A DNA stretch of 62,259 nt from an uncultured Porphyromonadaceae bacterium (GCA_902491515.1 CABUIC010000014.1:1-62259), one strand, 5' to 3'; shown: positions 27,848 to 36,975, numbered from the stretch's first letter. The notes: generated by a model from the letters alone, not told the origin. Translations and numbers: made by a program.

Positions 27848-29805
27848 TTCCGGTCGATATGCCTTTTGATTACCTCGGCCATTGAAGCGGCGTCAAGGCC
27901 GCACATTCTGTAAAGTTCCTCGGGAGTCCCCTGCGGGACAAACCGGTCGGGAAGGCCGAGCCTCCGCAGACGGATCCGGTTGTAGCCCTTGTCCGCGAGC
28001 CATTCGGCCACGGCGCTCCCTAGCCCTCCGTTCAGCGTCCCGTCCTCCACGGTGACAAGCGGAGTCCCTGCCTCGGCAAGGCGCTTCAGAAGGTCCTCGT
28101 CAAGAGGCTTGAGGAAGGTCATGTCGTAATGCGCTACAGAGTAGCCCTCGGCCTCAAGGGCCGAGGCTGCCTTTGCCACCTCGGAGGCAAGCGGCCCAAG
28201 AGAGAGCACGGCGGCGCCATTCCCCTCTCGCAGCTTTCTGGCTCGCCCGATTTCCACGGGCTCGAGCGAGCATTCCCAGTCGACGAGAGAGCCCGCTCCG
28301 CGGGGATAGCGTATGGCGAATGGCTGGCTTATGCTGTCGTCGAGCGCAGTGGCGAGGAGTCGCCTCAGCTGGTGCTCGTCAGCGGGAGAAGACACTATCA
28401 TTCCCGGCACTGTGCGCATGTAAGCGAGGTCGTTGACGCCATGGTGGGTCGCGCCGTCCTCGCCGACGAGGCCCGCACGGTCGATTGCGAATACCACGGG
28501 CAGACTCTGAAGCGCCACGTCATGGATTATGTGGTCATATCCTCGCTGCAGAAAACTCGAATAGATACCTACAACGGGCCTCAGACCGTCCTTTGCGAGC
28601 CCTCCGGCGAATGTCACGGCATGACCCTCCGAGATTCCGACGTCGAACACACGGCCCGGCATCTCCTTCTGCATCGTGGAGATGGACGTCCCAGACGACA
28701 TTGCCGCCGTGACTGCCACGACCCGCGGATTTTTCCGCGCGATTTCAATAAGCGTGTTTCCGAAAACGTCCTGATATTTCAGCGGCCTGGCTGTTGTGCA
28801 TGGCTTGTCGGCGGCGCGCTCGCCCGTGACCGGGTCGAATTTCCCCGGAGCATGCCAGTTCTCGGGCGCGGCCTCGGCGGGGGCGAAGCCTTTGCCCTTG
28901 ACTGTGCGGAGATGCAGGATGCGGGGGCCGTCCATGTCTCGGATGTCCCGGAGAACCCGCACAAGGGTCACGACGTCGTGACCGTCAAAGGGCCCCATGT
29001 AGCGGATGTTCAGGCCCTCGAAGAGGTTCTGCTGATGCGAGATCAGCGATTTCAGGCTGTTGTTGAAGCGCAGAATCGACCCTTTGCCGCTGTCGCTCAC
29101 AAGTCTCATCGTCTTGAGCATGCGGAAGGTCTTGTAGCGCAGGTCGTTGTAGGCCTTCGACGTAGTGAAGTGCGCGAGATACGAATTGAGGGAGCCGACA
29201 TTGCGGTCGATGCTCATATCGTTGTCGTTGAGCACTATCAGCAGGTTGTTCGGCGTATTGGCGGCGTTGTTGATGCCCTCGAAGGCCAGTCCGCCGCTTA
29301 TCGAGGCGTCGCCGATGACAGCCACGACATTGCGCCGCGGCGTCTCTCCCTTCAGCCTCGAGGCCACGGCCATTCCGAGCGCAGCGGAAATGGAGTTTGA
29401 GGCATGCCCGGCCGAGAATGTGTCGTACTCGCTCTCCGATGGATTCGGGAAGCCGCTGAGGCCTCCCAGCCGGCGGTTTCCCTTGGCAAAGGCTTCCTGC
29501 CGCCCCGTCAGTAGTTTATGTCCGTATGCCTGATGCCCCACATCCCAGACTATGCGGTCGTAGGGTGTGTCGAACACATAATGGAGAGCCACGGTCAGTT
29601 CCACCGAGCCCATGCTGGAGGCGAAATGGCCCGGATGCTCCGCAAGTGTCCGGATAAGGAATCTGCGGATTTCCTCGCAGACCTGAGGCAGTTGCTCAAC
29701 CTCAAGCTTCCGAAGGTCCGCGGGAGATTCTATCGTCTCGAGCAAGGGGGTCTGCCACAGGGTTTCTTTAGCTCTTGTGTTCACTTCTGTCTGCTTTCTT
29801 GACAT
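27844..29805 (-). CDS. dxs: 1-deoxy-D-xylulose-5-phosphate synthase
   Basis: 653 residues from the ATG at 29805; a GTG at 29784 is an alternative because the family-like region begins only near residue 18 (TPLLETIESPADLRKL). It condenses pyruvate and glyceraldehyde 3-phosphate to start the MEP isoprenoid pathway. The thiamine diphosphate motif GDASISGG...NNLLIVLNDNDMSID, the HPGHFASSMG region and the transketolase middle domain DRAGLVGEDGATHHG are clear. It overlaps the upstream small membrane gene by 38 bases. Confidence 0.95.
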   Translation of the reverse strand: MSRKQTEVNTRAKETLWQTPLLETIESPADLRKLEVEQLPQVCEEIRRFLIRTLAEHPGHFASSMGSVELTVALHYVFDTPYDRIVWDVGHQAYGHKLLTGRQEAFAKGNRRLGGLSGFPNPSESEYDTFSAGHASNSISAALGMAVASRLKGETPRRNVVAVIGDASISGGLAFEGINNAANTPNNLLIVLNDNDMSIDRNVGSLNSYLAHFTTSKAYNDLRYKTFRMLKTMRLVSDSGKGSILRFNNSLKSLISHQQNLFEGLNIRYMGPFDGHDVVTLVRVLRDIRDMDGPRILHLRTVKGKGFAPAEAAPENWHAPGKFDPVTGERAADKPCTTARPLKYQDVFGNTLIEIARKNPRVVAVTAAMSSGTSISTMQKEMPGRVFDVGISEGHAVTFAGGLAKDGLRPVVGIYSSFLQRGYDHIIHDVALQSLPVVFAIDRAGLVGEDGATHHGVNDLAYMRTVPGMIVSSPADEHQLRRLLATALDDSISQPFAIRYPRGAGSLVDWECSLEPVEIGRARKLREGNGAAVLSLGPLASEVAKAASALEAEGYSVAHYDMTFLKPLDEDLLKRLAEAGTPLVTVEDGTLNGGLGSAVAEWLADKGYNRIRLRRLGLPDRFVPQGTPEELYRMCGLDAASMAEVIKRHIDRK

Positions 29806-29965
29806 ACTTTTTATACATAGGAACGAAAACGATAATGGCAGAAGCCACGATCACGAATGCCGTATACAATGTTATCGGCCTGGTATACATCAGAATAAGA
29901 ACCACAAGAGCGGCCCAGAGCACACCTAAGATTACAAAGCGGATGATTACGGAAGTCCTGTTCAT
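29768..29965 (-). CDS. Small two-helix membrane protein
   Basis: 65 residues: a short polar N-terminus, two hydrophobic segments (about 8-26 and 31-50, VILGVLWAALVVLILMYT and TAFVIVASAIIVFVPMY) and a basic, charged tail. It heads the dxs-trkA-trkH operon directly after the promoter at 30003-30033 and overlaps dxs by 38 bases. The family is not recognised. The promoter position and predicted topology support a real gene. Confidence 0.7.
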   Translation of the reverse strand: MNRTSVIIRFVILGVLWAALVVLILMYTRPITLYTAFVIVASAIIVFVPMYKKYVKKADRSEHKS

Positions 29966-30002
29966 TGCCTGTGTCGCGGAGACTTGCTTCTTCCGCGTTC
30001 TG

Positions 30003-30033
30003 CAAAATTACGAAATATTTCCAAATCAACCAA
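30003..30033 (-). promoter_or_regulatory. Promoter of the small membrane protein-dxs-trk operon
   Basis: On the minus strand TTG (30031-30033), a 20-base spacer and TAATTTTG (30003-30010). The -33 part lies inside the end of the ZIP transporter gene. The expected leader is about 34 bases. Confidence 0.7.
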
Positions 30034-30823
30034 GAGCAATGTCCAGTGCCATCATCAGAGCGAAACCTATCGCAAATCCTATGGTCCCGAGGTTCGAATG
30101 CTCCCCGCGCGACGCCTCGGGGATAAGCTCCTCGATTACCACATAGAGCATCGCTCCCGCGGCAAATGTGAGCATATACGGCAGGACGGGGCGGAGAAAG
30201 CCCGAAAGAGCGATAATCAGCGCCGCGCCTATCGGCTCGACTATGCCGCTGAGAGTCCCGTAGCCGAAAGCTTTCAGTCGCGGATTACCCGCCGCGCGCA
30301 TTGGCATCGAGATGATGGCGCCCTCCGGGATGTTCTGTATAGCTATTCCTATCGAGATTGCCATGACTGAAGCCGCCGTGATGTCCTGCGAGCCGTCTAC
30401 CAGTCCCGCAAGCACCACTCCGACAGCCATGCCCTCCGGGAGGTTGTGGATAGTCACTGCAAGCGAAAGCATCGCCGTCCGCGAGAGCTGCGACCGCGGG
30501 CCCTCAGGCATCGAGGCATGGGCGTGCAGATGAGGCGTCACTGTGTCGAGCCACAGAAGGAAGCCCATCCCCGCAAGGAAGCCGACAACCGCCGGAACAA
30601 TAGAAAACACGGGGCCGTAGGTCGATTCAGCCATCTCCACAGCCGGCATGATGAGACTCCACACAGAAGCCGCGACCATCACCCCCGACGCGAAGCCGAG
30701 AAGCGATTTCTCCACTCCCGTGTTCATCTTCCCTTTCAGCAGAAAGGCAAACGACGACCCGAGCGCCGTCCCTAAGAACGGTACCGTAAGTCCTACGAGC
30801 AAAGCTGTTGAAATATCACTCAT
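30026..30823 (-). CDS. ZIP family metal transporter
   Basis: 265 residues with about eight membrane segments. The metal-binding signature occurs twice, as IHNLPEGMAVG in segment 4 and IQNIPEGAIIS in segment 5. A histidine-bearing loop (TPHLHAHA) lies between segments 3 and 4. It resembles the GufA/ZupT branch, which imports zinc or other divalent metals. No metal regulator lies next to it. Confidence 0.93.
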   Translation of the reverse strand: MSDISTALLVGLTVPFLGTALGSSFAFLLKGKMNTGVEKSLLGFASGVMVAASVWSLIMPAVEMAESTYGPVFSIVPAVVGFLAGMGFLLWLDTVTPHLHAHASMPEGPRSQLSRTAMLSLAVTIHNLPEGMAVGVVLAGLVDGSQDITAASVMAISIGIAIQNIPEGAIISMPMRAAGNPRLKAFGYGTLSGIVEPIGAALIIALSGFLRPVLPYMLTFAAGAMLYVVIEELIPEASRGEHSNLGTIGFAIGFALMMALDIALG

Positions 30824-30870
30824 AATGAAAGTCCTTTAACGCTGTCTGTCGTAACCCCTTGAAAATATGC

Positions 30871-31004
30871 CGGGGACTGTGTCAAAATTCCGCCGGGTAG
30901 AAAATTCTTGAAATCTTCTTGCTTTAACCCGTTGAAAATGGGTAGGGACGCGCCAGTGGCGCGTCCGCCCCGAACGGGCGAATTTGAATTTTGACACAGC
31001 CCCG
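30871..31004. mobile_element. MITE-like element with 19-20 base inverted ends
   Basis: CGGGGACTGTGTCAAAATTC at 30871-30890 is the inverted complement of 30986-31004 (one extra base in the left copy). The 95 bases between contain no gene but carry the second REP-like palindrome. Ends of the form GACTGTGTCAAAA are seen on insertion sequences, so this may be a transposase-less derivative. No other copy was found in the window. Confidence 0.6.
30941..30970. repeat. REP-like palindrome, copy 2
   Basis: GTAGGGACGCGCCA-G-TGGCGCGTCC: a 10-bp stem (30946-30955 with 30957-30966). It is preceded by TTGAAAATGG and followed by GAACGGGCG, flanks shared with copy 3, and is embedded in the MITE-like element. 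Confidence 0.7.
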
Positions 31005-31044
31005 CGACGGATAGGAGGATACGTGCTTTGCCCTCCCCTTTCGA

Positions 31045-32235
31045 TTACCTCGGAAGGACATTCACCTGAAGGCTGTCGTAGGCACGCTGTGCCTTGGCCC
31101 GGGCAGCCTCGAGCGTCTCGTCGGTGGCGAGAATGACTCCCATGCGGCGGTGTCCCTTGATTTCCGGCTTGCCGAAGATACGGATCTGCACTCCCGGCTC
31201 GGAAAGAACCTTCTCAAGCGAGTCCATCTCGATTTTATCCGTGTCACCCTCAACTACTATAGCCATCGAGGCCGACGGACCGTAAAAGCGAATCGCGGGC
31301 ACGGGGAGCCCGAGGAGAGCGCGCGCATGGAGGGCAAACTCGCTCTGGTCCTGCGATATCATCGTCACCATACCCGTATCGTGCGGACGAGGCGAAACCT
31401 CGCTGAAAATCACGTCATCGCCCTTCACGAAGAGTTCCACGCCGAAAATTCCGTAACCGCCGAGAGCGTCCGTCACGGCTTTAGCTATCTCACGGGCGCG
31501 CTCGAGTGCCTTCGGACTCATCGGCTGAGGCTGCCAGGATGTCCGGTAGTCACCGTTGACCTGGATGTGCCCCACAGGCTCGCAGTAGGTCGTGCCTGAA
31601 ATGGAACGCACTGTCAGAAGGGTGATTTCATAGTCGAACTTCACGAATCCTTCGACTATCACCCGGCCCGCACCCGCGCGGCCGCCTTCCTGGGCTTCCT
31701 TCCATGCGGCGTCCACGTCCGCTTCCGTCTTCACGGTGCTCTGGCCGTGGCCGCTTGAGCTCATAACTGGCTTGACAACGCAGGGAATACCGATTTCTCG
31801 CACTGCCTCGCGGTATTCTTCCTCCGTCGAGGCGAAGCGGTAAGGCGACGTCGGGAGGCCGAGCTCCTCGGCCGCAAGACGCCGGATGCCTTCGCGGTTC
31901 ATGGTAAGAAGGGCCGCACGGGCCGTGGGAGTGACGTTGTAGCCCTGCTTCTCGAGTTCCACAAGCATCGGGGTGGCGATTGCCTCCACTTCCGGAATGA
32001 TATGGTCGGGCTTTTCAAGCTCCACTACCTCGCGCAGCTTCTGTGCGTCGAGCATATTGAAAACATAGCTGCGGTGTGCGACCTGCATTGCAGGTGCATT
32101 CGGATACTTGTCGCAGGCTATTACCTCTACGCCGAGACGCTGAAGCTCGATAGCCACTTCCTTGCCAAGCTCTCCGCTGCCAAGCAACAGTGCCTTTCGC
32201 CCTACGGGGGTCATTACTGAACCGATTTTTGCCAT
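31045..32235 (-). CDS. purT: Formate-dependent phosphoribosylglycinamide formyltransferase
   Basis: 396 residues, full length. It formylates GAR using formate and ATP in purine synthesis. The N-terminal pre-ATP-grasp motif ALLLGSGELGKEVAIELQRLG is at 14-33. The ATP-grasp loop CVVKPVMSSSGHGQS, FSEVSPRPHDTGMVTM and the C-terminal GKPEIKGHRRMGVILA are present. It is transcribed divergently from htpG, with its promoter at 32280-32310. Confidence 0.96.
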   Translation of the reverse strand: MAKIGSVMTPVGRKALLLGSGELGKEVAIELQRLGVEVIACDKYPNAPAMQVAHRSYVFNMLDAQKLREVVELEKPDHIIPEVEAIATPMLVELEKQGYNVTPTARAALLTMNREGIRRLAAEELGLPTSPYRFASTEEEYREAVREIGIPCVVKPVMSSSGHGQSTVKTEADVDAAWKEAQEGGRAGAGRVIVEGFVKFDYEITLLTVRSISGTTYCEPVGHIQVNGDYRTSWQPQPMSPKALERAREIAKAVTDALGGYGIFGVELFVKGDDVIFSEVSPRPHDTGMVTMISQDQSEFALHARALLGLPVPAIRFYGPSASMAIVVEGDTDKIEMDSLEKVLSEPGVQIRIFGKPEIKGHRRMGVILATDETLEAARAKAQRAYDSLQVNVLPR

Positions 32236-32279
32236 TTCTTATGTCTTATTGGGATGGTATGGGGGTTAATTTCTGAATA

Positions 32280-32310
32280 CAAAGGTACAAATATTATCCC
32301 GAACAGGCAA
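32280..32310 (-). promoter_or_regulatory. Promoter of purT
   Basis: On the minus strand TTG (32308-32310), a 20-base spacer and TACCTTTG (32280-32287), giving a leader of about 40 bases. Confidence 0.72.
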
Positions 32311-32340
32311 ATTTCGTTAAATCACCCGCTCCTCGAAATC

Positions 32341-32356
32341 TGGCACGCCTTTTGCA
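32341..32356 (+). promoter_or_regulatory. Consensus sigma-54 (-24/-12) promoter of htpG
   Basis: TGGCACG-CCTT-TTGCA matches the RpoN consensus TGGCACGnnnnTTGCA at every fixed base, with the required 10 bases between the GG and GC pairs. It lies 48 bases before the htpG ATG, so transcription would start near 32366-32368. No TAnnTTTG element is seen between it and the gene. Confidence 0.75.
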
Positions 32357-32404
32357 TTGTTATACATCAGTTAACTCTGAAAAATCCAAACTTACAATAA
32401 TATC

Positions 32405-34453
32405 ATGCAAAAAGGAACAATCGGGGTGACTACGGAAAACATCTTCCCTGTCATCAAAAAATTTCTTTACAGCGACCATGAGATATTCCTGCGCGAACTT
32501 GTTTCCAACGCAGTCGACGCTACACAGAAAATGCGCACCCTCGCCTCTTTCGGCGATTTCAAGGGCGAGCTCGGTGAGCTCGACGTGCGCGTTAGAATCG
32601 ATAAGGAAGCCGGCACTCTCACCGTCTCCGACCGCGGTATCGGCATGACAGCCGAAGACCTCGACAAGTACATCAACCAGATTGCCTTCTCCGGCGCCGA
32701 GGAATTCCTCGCTAAGTTCAAGGACCAGGCAAACACAATCATCGGCCACTTCGGCCTCGGCTTCTACTCCGCTTTCATGGTGGCTAAGAAAGTCGTGATT
32801 GAAACCCTTTCCTATAAGGAGGGCGCCGAAGCAGTCCGCTGGGAATGCGACGGCTCCCCCGAGTTCACCATGGACAAGGGCGCCCGCACTGACCGCGGTA
32901 CCGACATCATCCTATATATCGATGACGACAACAAGGAATTCCTCGAACAGCTCCGGGTCGACACTCTCCTCAAGAAATACTGCCGCTTCCTCCCCGTCCC
33001 CGTCATTTCCGGCAAGGAACAGGAATGGAAGGACGGAAAGTACGTCGACACCGACCGCGACCTCGTAATCAACGCCACCGAACCACAGTGGATGAAAAAA
33101 CCCGCCGACCTCACCGACAAGGATTACCTCGAATTCTACCACGAGCTCTACCCCGGTCAGGACGACCCTCTCTTCTGGATTCACCTCAACGTCGACTTCC
33201 CCTTCACCCTCACGGGAATACTCTATTTCCCCAAAATCAAGAACAACTTCGACATCCGCAAAGACCGCATCTCCCTCTACTGCAATCAGGTCTTCGTCAC
33301 CGACTCCGTCGAAGGCGTCGTCCCTGAGTTCATGATGCTCATGCAGGGCGTCATAGACTCACCCGACATCCCCCTCAACGTCTCCCGCTCATACCTCCAG
33401 AGCGACACCGCCGTCAAGAAGATTTCAGGATACATCACCAAGAAAGTCGCCTCCCGCCTCGAAGACCTCTTCAAGGCCGACCGCGCCGACTTCGAGAAAA
33501 AATGGGACGACATCCGCCTCTTCATAATCTACGGCATGCTCACCGACGAGAAATTCTGCGATGCCGCAATGAAATTCCTCCTCCTCAAGGACACCGAAGG
33601 ACGCTACTTCACCCTCGAAGAGTACAAGACCCTCGTCGAAGCCGAACAGACCGACAAGGACGGCACCGTCGTATACCTCTACGCCACCGACCCCGTCGCA
33701 CAGTACAACTACATAAAGGCCGCCACAGACAAAGGCTACAACGTACTCCTCCTAGACGGACAGCTCGACAATCACTTCGTCCAGCTCCTCGAACGCAAAC
33801 TAGAGAAGACACGCATCGTCCGCGTCGACTCCGACGTCGTCGAGAACCTCATCCGCAAGGATTCCAAGAAAGAAGCCGACCTGTCTCCCCTCGACCGCAA
33901 CATCCTCACCACCCTCTTCTCGTCCCAGATTCCCGCCGTCGAGAAAACAGAATTCATCGTCTCCTTCGAGGCAATGGCCCCCGACGCCGCGCCTATCGTC
34001 ATCACACAGAACGAGTACATGCGCCGCATGAAGGACCTCGCAACCATGCAGCCCGGAATGAGCTTCTACGGCGAGATGCCCGACAGCTACATGCTCGTCG
34101 TCAACACCGAGCATCCCCTCGTCAAGACCGTCCGCGACGATGCCGACAAAGCACTCGCCTCCGCCGTCAAACCCCTCATGGACAAAGTCGACGCCGACAA
34201 CGCCTCCATCGAAGCAATCCGCAAGGGCGCCAAGGACGGCAAGCTCTCAGCCGAAGAAGACAAACAAGTCGCCGACCTCGAAAAAGCCGTCTCCGAAGCC
34301 CGTGCCGCCCAGGAAAAAGACATCAAAGCCTACGCCGCCGGTCAGGACCTCGTAAAACAACTCATCGACCTCGCCCTCCTCGGCAACGGCCTCCTCAAAG
34401 GCGAAACCCTCAGCCACTTCATCTCCCGCTCCATCACACTCCTCAACAAATAA
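32405..34453 (+). CDS. htpG: Molecular chaperone HtpG (Hsp90)
   Basis: 682 residues, slightly longer than E. coli HtpG (624). The GHKL ATPase domain shows FLRELVSNAVDA near 27-38, DRGIGM, FSGAEEF and GHFGLGFYSAFMV. The middle domain and a C-terminal dimerisation region follow, with a charged linker near 590-640 (KDGKLSAEEDKQVADLEK is one part). It assists folding and protein turnover in the cytoplasm. The upstream region carries an apparent sigma-54 promoter, and the gene ends in a strong hairpin terminator. Confidence 0.97.
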   Translation: MQKGTIGVTTENIFPVIKKFLYSDHEIFLRELVSNAVDATQKMRTLASFGDFKGELGELDVRVRIDKEAGTLTVSDRGIGMTAEDLDKYINQIAFSGAEEFLAKFKDQANTIIGHFGLGFYSAFMVAKKVVIETLSYKEGAEAVRWECDGSPEFTMDKGARTDRGTDIILYIDDDNKEFLEQLRVDTLLKKYCRFLPVPVISGKEQEWKDGKYVDTDRDLVINATEPQWMKKPADLTDKDYLEFYHELYPGQDDPLFWIHLNVDFPFTLTGILYFPKIKNNFDIRKDRISLYCNQVFVTDSVEGVVPEFMMLMQGVIDSPDIPLNVSRSYLQSDTAVKKISGYITKKVASRLEDLFKADRADFEKKWDDIRLFIIYGMLTDEKFCDAAMKFLLLKDTEGRYFTLEEYKTLVEAEQTDKDGTVVYLYATDPVAQYNYIKAATDKGYNVLLLDGQLDNHFVQLLERKLEKTRIVRVDSDVVENLIRKDSKKEADLSPLDRNILTTLFSSQIPAVEKTEFIVSFEAMAPDAAPIVITQNEYMRRMKDLATMQPGMSFYGEMPDSYMLVVNTEHPLVKTVRDDADKALASAVKPLMDKVDADNASIEAIRKGAKDGKLSAEEDKQVADLEKAVSEARAAQEKDIKAYAAGQDLVKQLIDLALLGNGLLKGETLSHFISRSITLLNK

Positions 34454-34470
34454 AGAAACACCAACACCCA

Positions 34471-34511
34471 AAAAGGGTCCCGGGCCACACCAGCCCGGGA
34501 CCCTTTTTTTT
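34471..34511. terminator. Bidirectional rho-independent terminator
   Basis: AAAAGGGTCCCGGGC (34471-34485) pairs perfectly with GCCCGGGACCCTTTT (34493-34507) around a 7-base loop. A T-run follows on the plus strand and an A-run precedes it. It separates convergent htpG and the TPR/PD40 gene. Confidence 0.9.
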
Positions 34512-34546
34512 ATTGAAAAAAAGATGTTACCCCAAAAAAGGATGCC

Positions 34547-35950
34547 CTATCGTTCTTCCATCCTCACAACTGCATTCCGGGCCGACCTCAAGGCTTCCCG
34601 GTCCTTCTCGACTTCTTTTTCGAGTTGGAGGATGGTGTGGGTGAGGCTGCGGTCGCGGGTGGAGGAGTAGCGCTCGCGCAGGGTCTGGAGGCGGTCGGCC
34701 TTTTTCCGCAGTTCAGCCTCGGCGGCGAGGACGTTCAGCATGGCGCGGCGCGCATCGTCGCTACGGAAGTCGCTGAGTTTCGTGTAGATTCCCTTCCTGC
34801 CCATATCAAGCTCGAAAGTCGCCGTCCCGGTCTCCGCAGCGCCGCTCCCGGACTCAATCTTCGCTAACTTCTCCTGCATGAGCGTCTTGTAGTCCCTGTC
34901 GGCGTCGCGTGTCAGGGAAATCTCGCTCAGGCTTGCAAGTTCCGCCAGATTTTCGGCATCGGGGTCATAGTTCACGCGGGTTTCGGACGGCGCGTAAACA
35001 TATATCGTCACCTTTCCCGGAATCCGCTCGCGGTCCGAAGCCCACCAGCCGAGTCCGGATGTCTCGTCGATGGCGAGCATGAAATCGTTATAGGGCGAAT
35101 TATAGGGCATTCCCATGTTCTGGCTCTGCATGTAGGTCCCGTCGTCGTTGCGCCGGGTCATGAAGATGTCATATCCGCCGAGCCCGTCCGGACCTTCGTC
35201 TGCGGCATAGTACAGGGTCATGCCGTCTGGCATCAGGAAGGGAAATCCCGCATTTCCTTCCTCCGTGAGGGCGGCTTGCTCGGGGTTCTCCATGGTTCCG
35301 TCGTCCAGAATGGCCGAGGAGAAGACCGCCGAGCGGCCCGCGGAGTCCGTCGCGGCCCAGAACATCTCGCTTCTTGTCTCCGGCACGAAAACCACCGACG
35401 CCGTCGAGCCTGCGCCGAGAGCGTTGCCCGGAGCAAGAGACCCGGCGTGGCCCGAAAGTCTGTAATGGCTGAAGAACGCCGTCGAATCCACTCTCAGGGT
35501 GTCTATAATCTCTATCTTCTCGACCCTCTGGAGCATGTTGCCCATGGCCACGAGTCGCGAAGTCAGTTTGTCATAATCGGCGGGGAGGCTCTTTCTGGCC
35601 TTGCGCATCGCCGTCTCCCAGGCATCGAGATGCTCCTGAGCTTCGTCCGGCTCGTAAAGGTCGAAGGAGCGGTGCGCAAGGAATGCCGCGGCGTCGGCGC
35701 TCCCGCGGTCCTCGGCTGTCCGGAGGTATTTCAGCCCCTCGGCCTCGGCTCCGGTCTTCATGAGCGAGTATCCGAGAAGATAATTGGCGCCCGCGTTTCT
35801 CGGCGAGCTTTTCACAATCTTCCGCAGGGCCGCGGCGGCTTCTTCGTAGCGGCCGTCGTCCACCATCCGGCGGGCATCGTCAATCGGTGCTCCGGCAGCC
35901 GTAAGCACGGCAGCGGAAAGTATCAGACTGAGTGTAAACTTATGTTTCAT
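34547..35950 (-). CDS. TPR and PD40 beta-propeller secreted protein
   Basis: 467 residues with a signal peptide (1-20). Residues 20-110 hold TPR-like helices (YEEAAAALRKIVKSSPRNAGANYLLGYSL). Residues about 195-320 contain PD40/WD40-like strands such as GFPFLMPDGMTLYYAAD and GGYDIFMTRRNDDG. The end is a helical, coiled-coil-like region (390-467). It resembles the N-terminal and middle parts of Bacteroidetes OmpA-family proteins (PorE-like), but no OmpA peptidoglycan domain is seen. An envelope structural role is inference. It follows mltG by one base. Confidence 0.8.
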   Translation of the reverse strand: MKHKFTLSLILSAAVLTAAGAPIDDARRMVDDGRYEEAAAALRKIVKSSPRNAGANYLLGYSLMKTGAEAEGLKYLRTAEDRGSADAAAFLAHRSFDLYEPDEAQEHLDAWETAMRKARKSLPADYDKLTSRLVAMGNMLQRVEKIEIIDTLRVDSTAFFSHYRLSGHAGSLAPGNALGAGSTASVVFVPETRSEMFWAATDSAGRSAVFSSAILDDGTMENPEQAALTEEGNAGFPFLMPDGMTLYYAADEGPDGLGGYDIFMTRRNDDGTYMQSQNMGMPYNSPYNDFMLAIDETSGLGWWASDRERIPGKVTIYVYAPSETRVNYDPDAENLAELASLSEISLTRDADRDYKTLMQEKLAKIESGSGAAETGTATFELDMGRKGIYTKLSDFRSDDARRAMLNVLAAEAELRKKADRLQTLRERYSSTRDRSLTHTILQLEKEVEKDREALRSARNAVVRMEER

Positions 35951-35951
35951 T

Positions 35952-36971
35952 CTATTTTATTCCTCTCTTGTCCAGAGCCTGGCGGTAGGCTCGGGCGTTG
36001 CGGTCGTGCGTCGCGAAGTCAGCGGCGAAATTGTGCCGCCCCGAAAAGTCGGGCCTGGCGCACATATAGATATAACCGTGCTCCGGAGCATTCAGCACCG
36101 CGTCCATCGTCGAGCGCTCAGGAATGCGTATCGGTCCCGGTGGCAGGCCTGCATGGATGTATGTATTATAGGGTGAGGCCGTGGCAAGGTGCTTTCCGGT
36201 GATGCGCCGGAGTGTGAAATCTCCGGCGGCGAACTTCACCGTCGGGTCGGCCTGAAGCTTCATGCCCCGCGCGAGGCGGTTGACGTACAGCCGCGCCACA
36301 GTCGGACGCTCGTCGTTTACCGCAGTCTCTTCTTCAACGATTGACGCGACAGTAGCAACGCCCACCGGGTTGAGGCCGAGCGCTTTTGCCTTGTTTCGCC
36401 TCTCGTCGGTCCAGAAACGGTTCCGCTCTCCGACAAGGCGCTCCACAACTGTGCCGGCGTCCGTCGTCCAGTAAAATTCATAGGTATCGGGCAAGAATGC
36501 GGCGGGATAAGCCGCCTGTCCCCGGAACCCGTGGCGCGGCAACACCGAGTCGCACGCCTCCAGAAAGTCCTCCGGCCCGAAAGCCATCCGAGCCCCGACG
36601 CGCTCCGCAAGTTGGTCGAGCGTGCGGATATTGTTGAATGTAAGCCTTACGGGTGTCTGTCGGCCATAGCGGAGCCTGCGGGCCAGGCGCCACGCCGGTG
36701 TCCCGGCATCCACGACATAGAGTCCCGCCGTCCTTTCAGGACTACCACCGGAGAGCTTGAGAGCCCGGAGGACCCCCCCGGCATAGCCCTCTCCGAATGC
36801 GCGGCTCAGCGAGTCCCGGACCGCTTCAGGCGAAGAGCCCCCGGGGATACGCACGGCTGCCTCCGCCTGCGCGCCCCTGAGCATGGGCCAAGCCCACAAC
36901 GACACCGCCACAGCAAAAAGCATCAGCAAAGCGCCGGCCACGCCCAAAGTTCTCCTTTTTCGACTTTTCAT
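35952..36971 (-). CDS. mltG: Endolytic transglycosylase MltG
   Basis: 339 residues with one N-terminal membrane anchor (about 9-29). The YceG domain shows FLPDTYEFYW (159-168), the catalytic Glu region ASIVEEETAV (209-218), KLQADPTVKF (238-247) and SPYNTYIHAGLPPGPI. It cuts nascent peptidoglycan strands in the periplasm. The promoter lies directly on the start codon. It probably forms an operon with the TPR/PD40 gene. Confidence 0.95.
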   Translation of the reverse strand: MKSRKRRTLGVAGALLMLFAVAVSLWAWPMLRGAQAEAAVRIPGGSSPEAVRDSLSRAFGEGYAGGVLRALKLSGGSPERTAGLYVVDAGTPAWRLARRLRYGRQTPVRLTFNNIRTLDQLAERVGARMAFGPEDFLEACDSVLPRHGFRGQAAYPAAFLPDTYEFYWTTDAGTVVERLVGERNRFWTDERRNKAKALGLNPVGVATVASIVEEETAVNDERPTVARLYVNRLARGMKLQADPTVKFAAGDFTLRRITGKHLATASPYNTYIHAGLPPGPIRIPERSTMDAVLNAPEHGYIYMCARPDFSGRHNFAADFATHDRNARAYRQALDKRGIK

Positions 36972-36975
36972 ACCA

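Noticed and set aside
28129..29400. 423-codon plus-strand frame opposite dxs
   Set aside because: Antisense shadow of dxs; no promoter or family resemblance.
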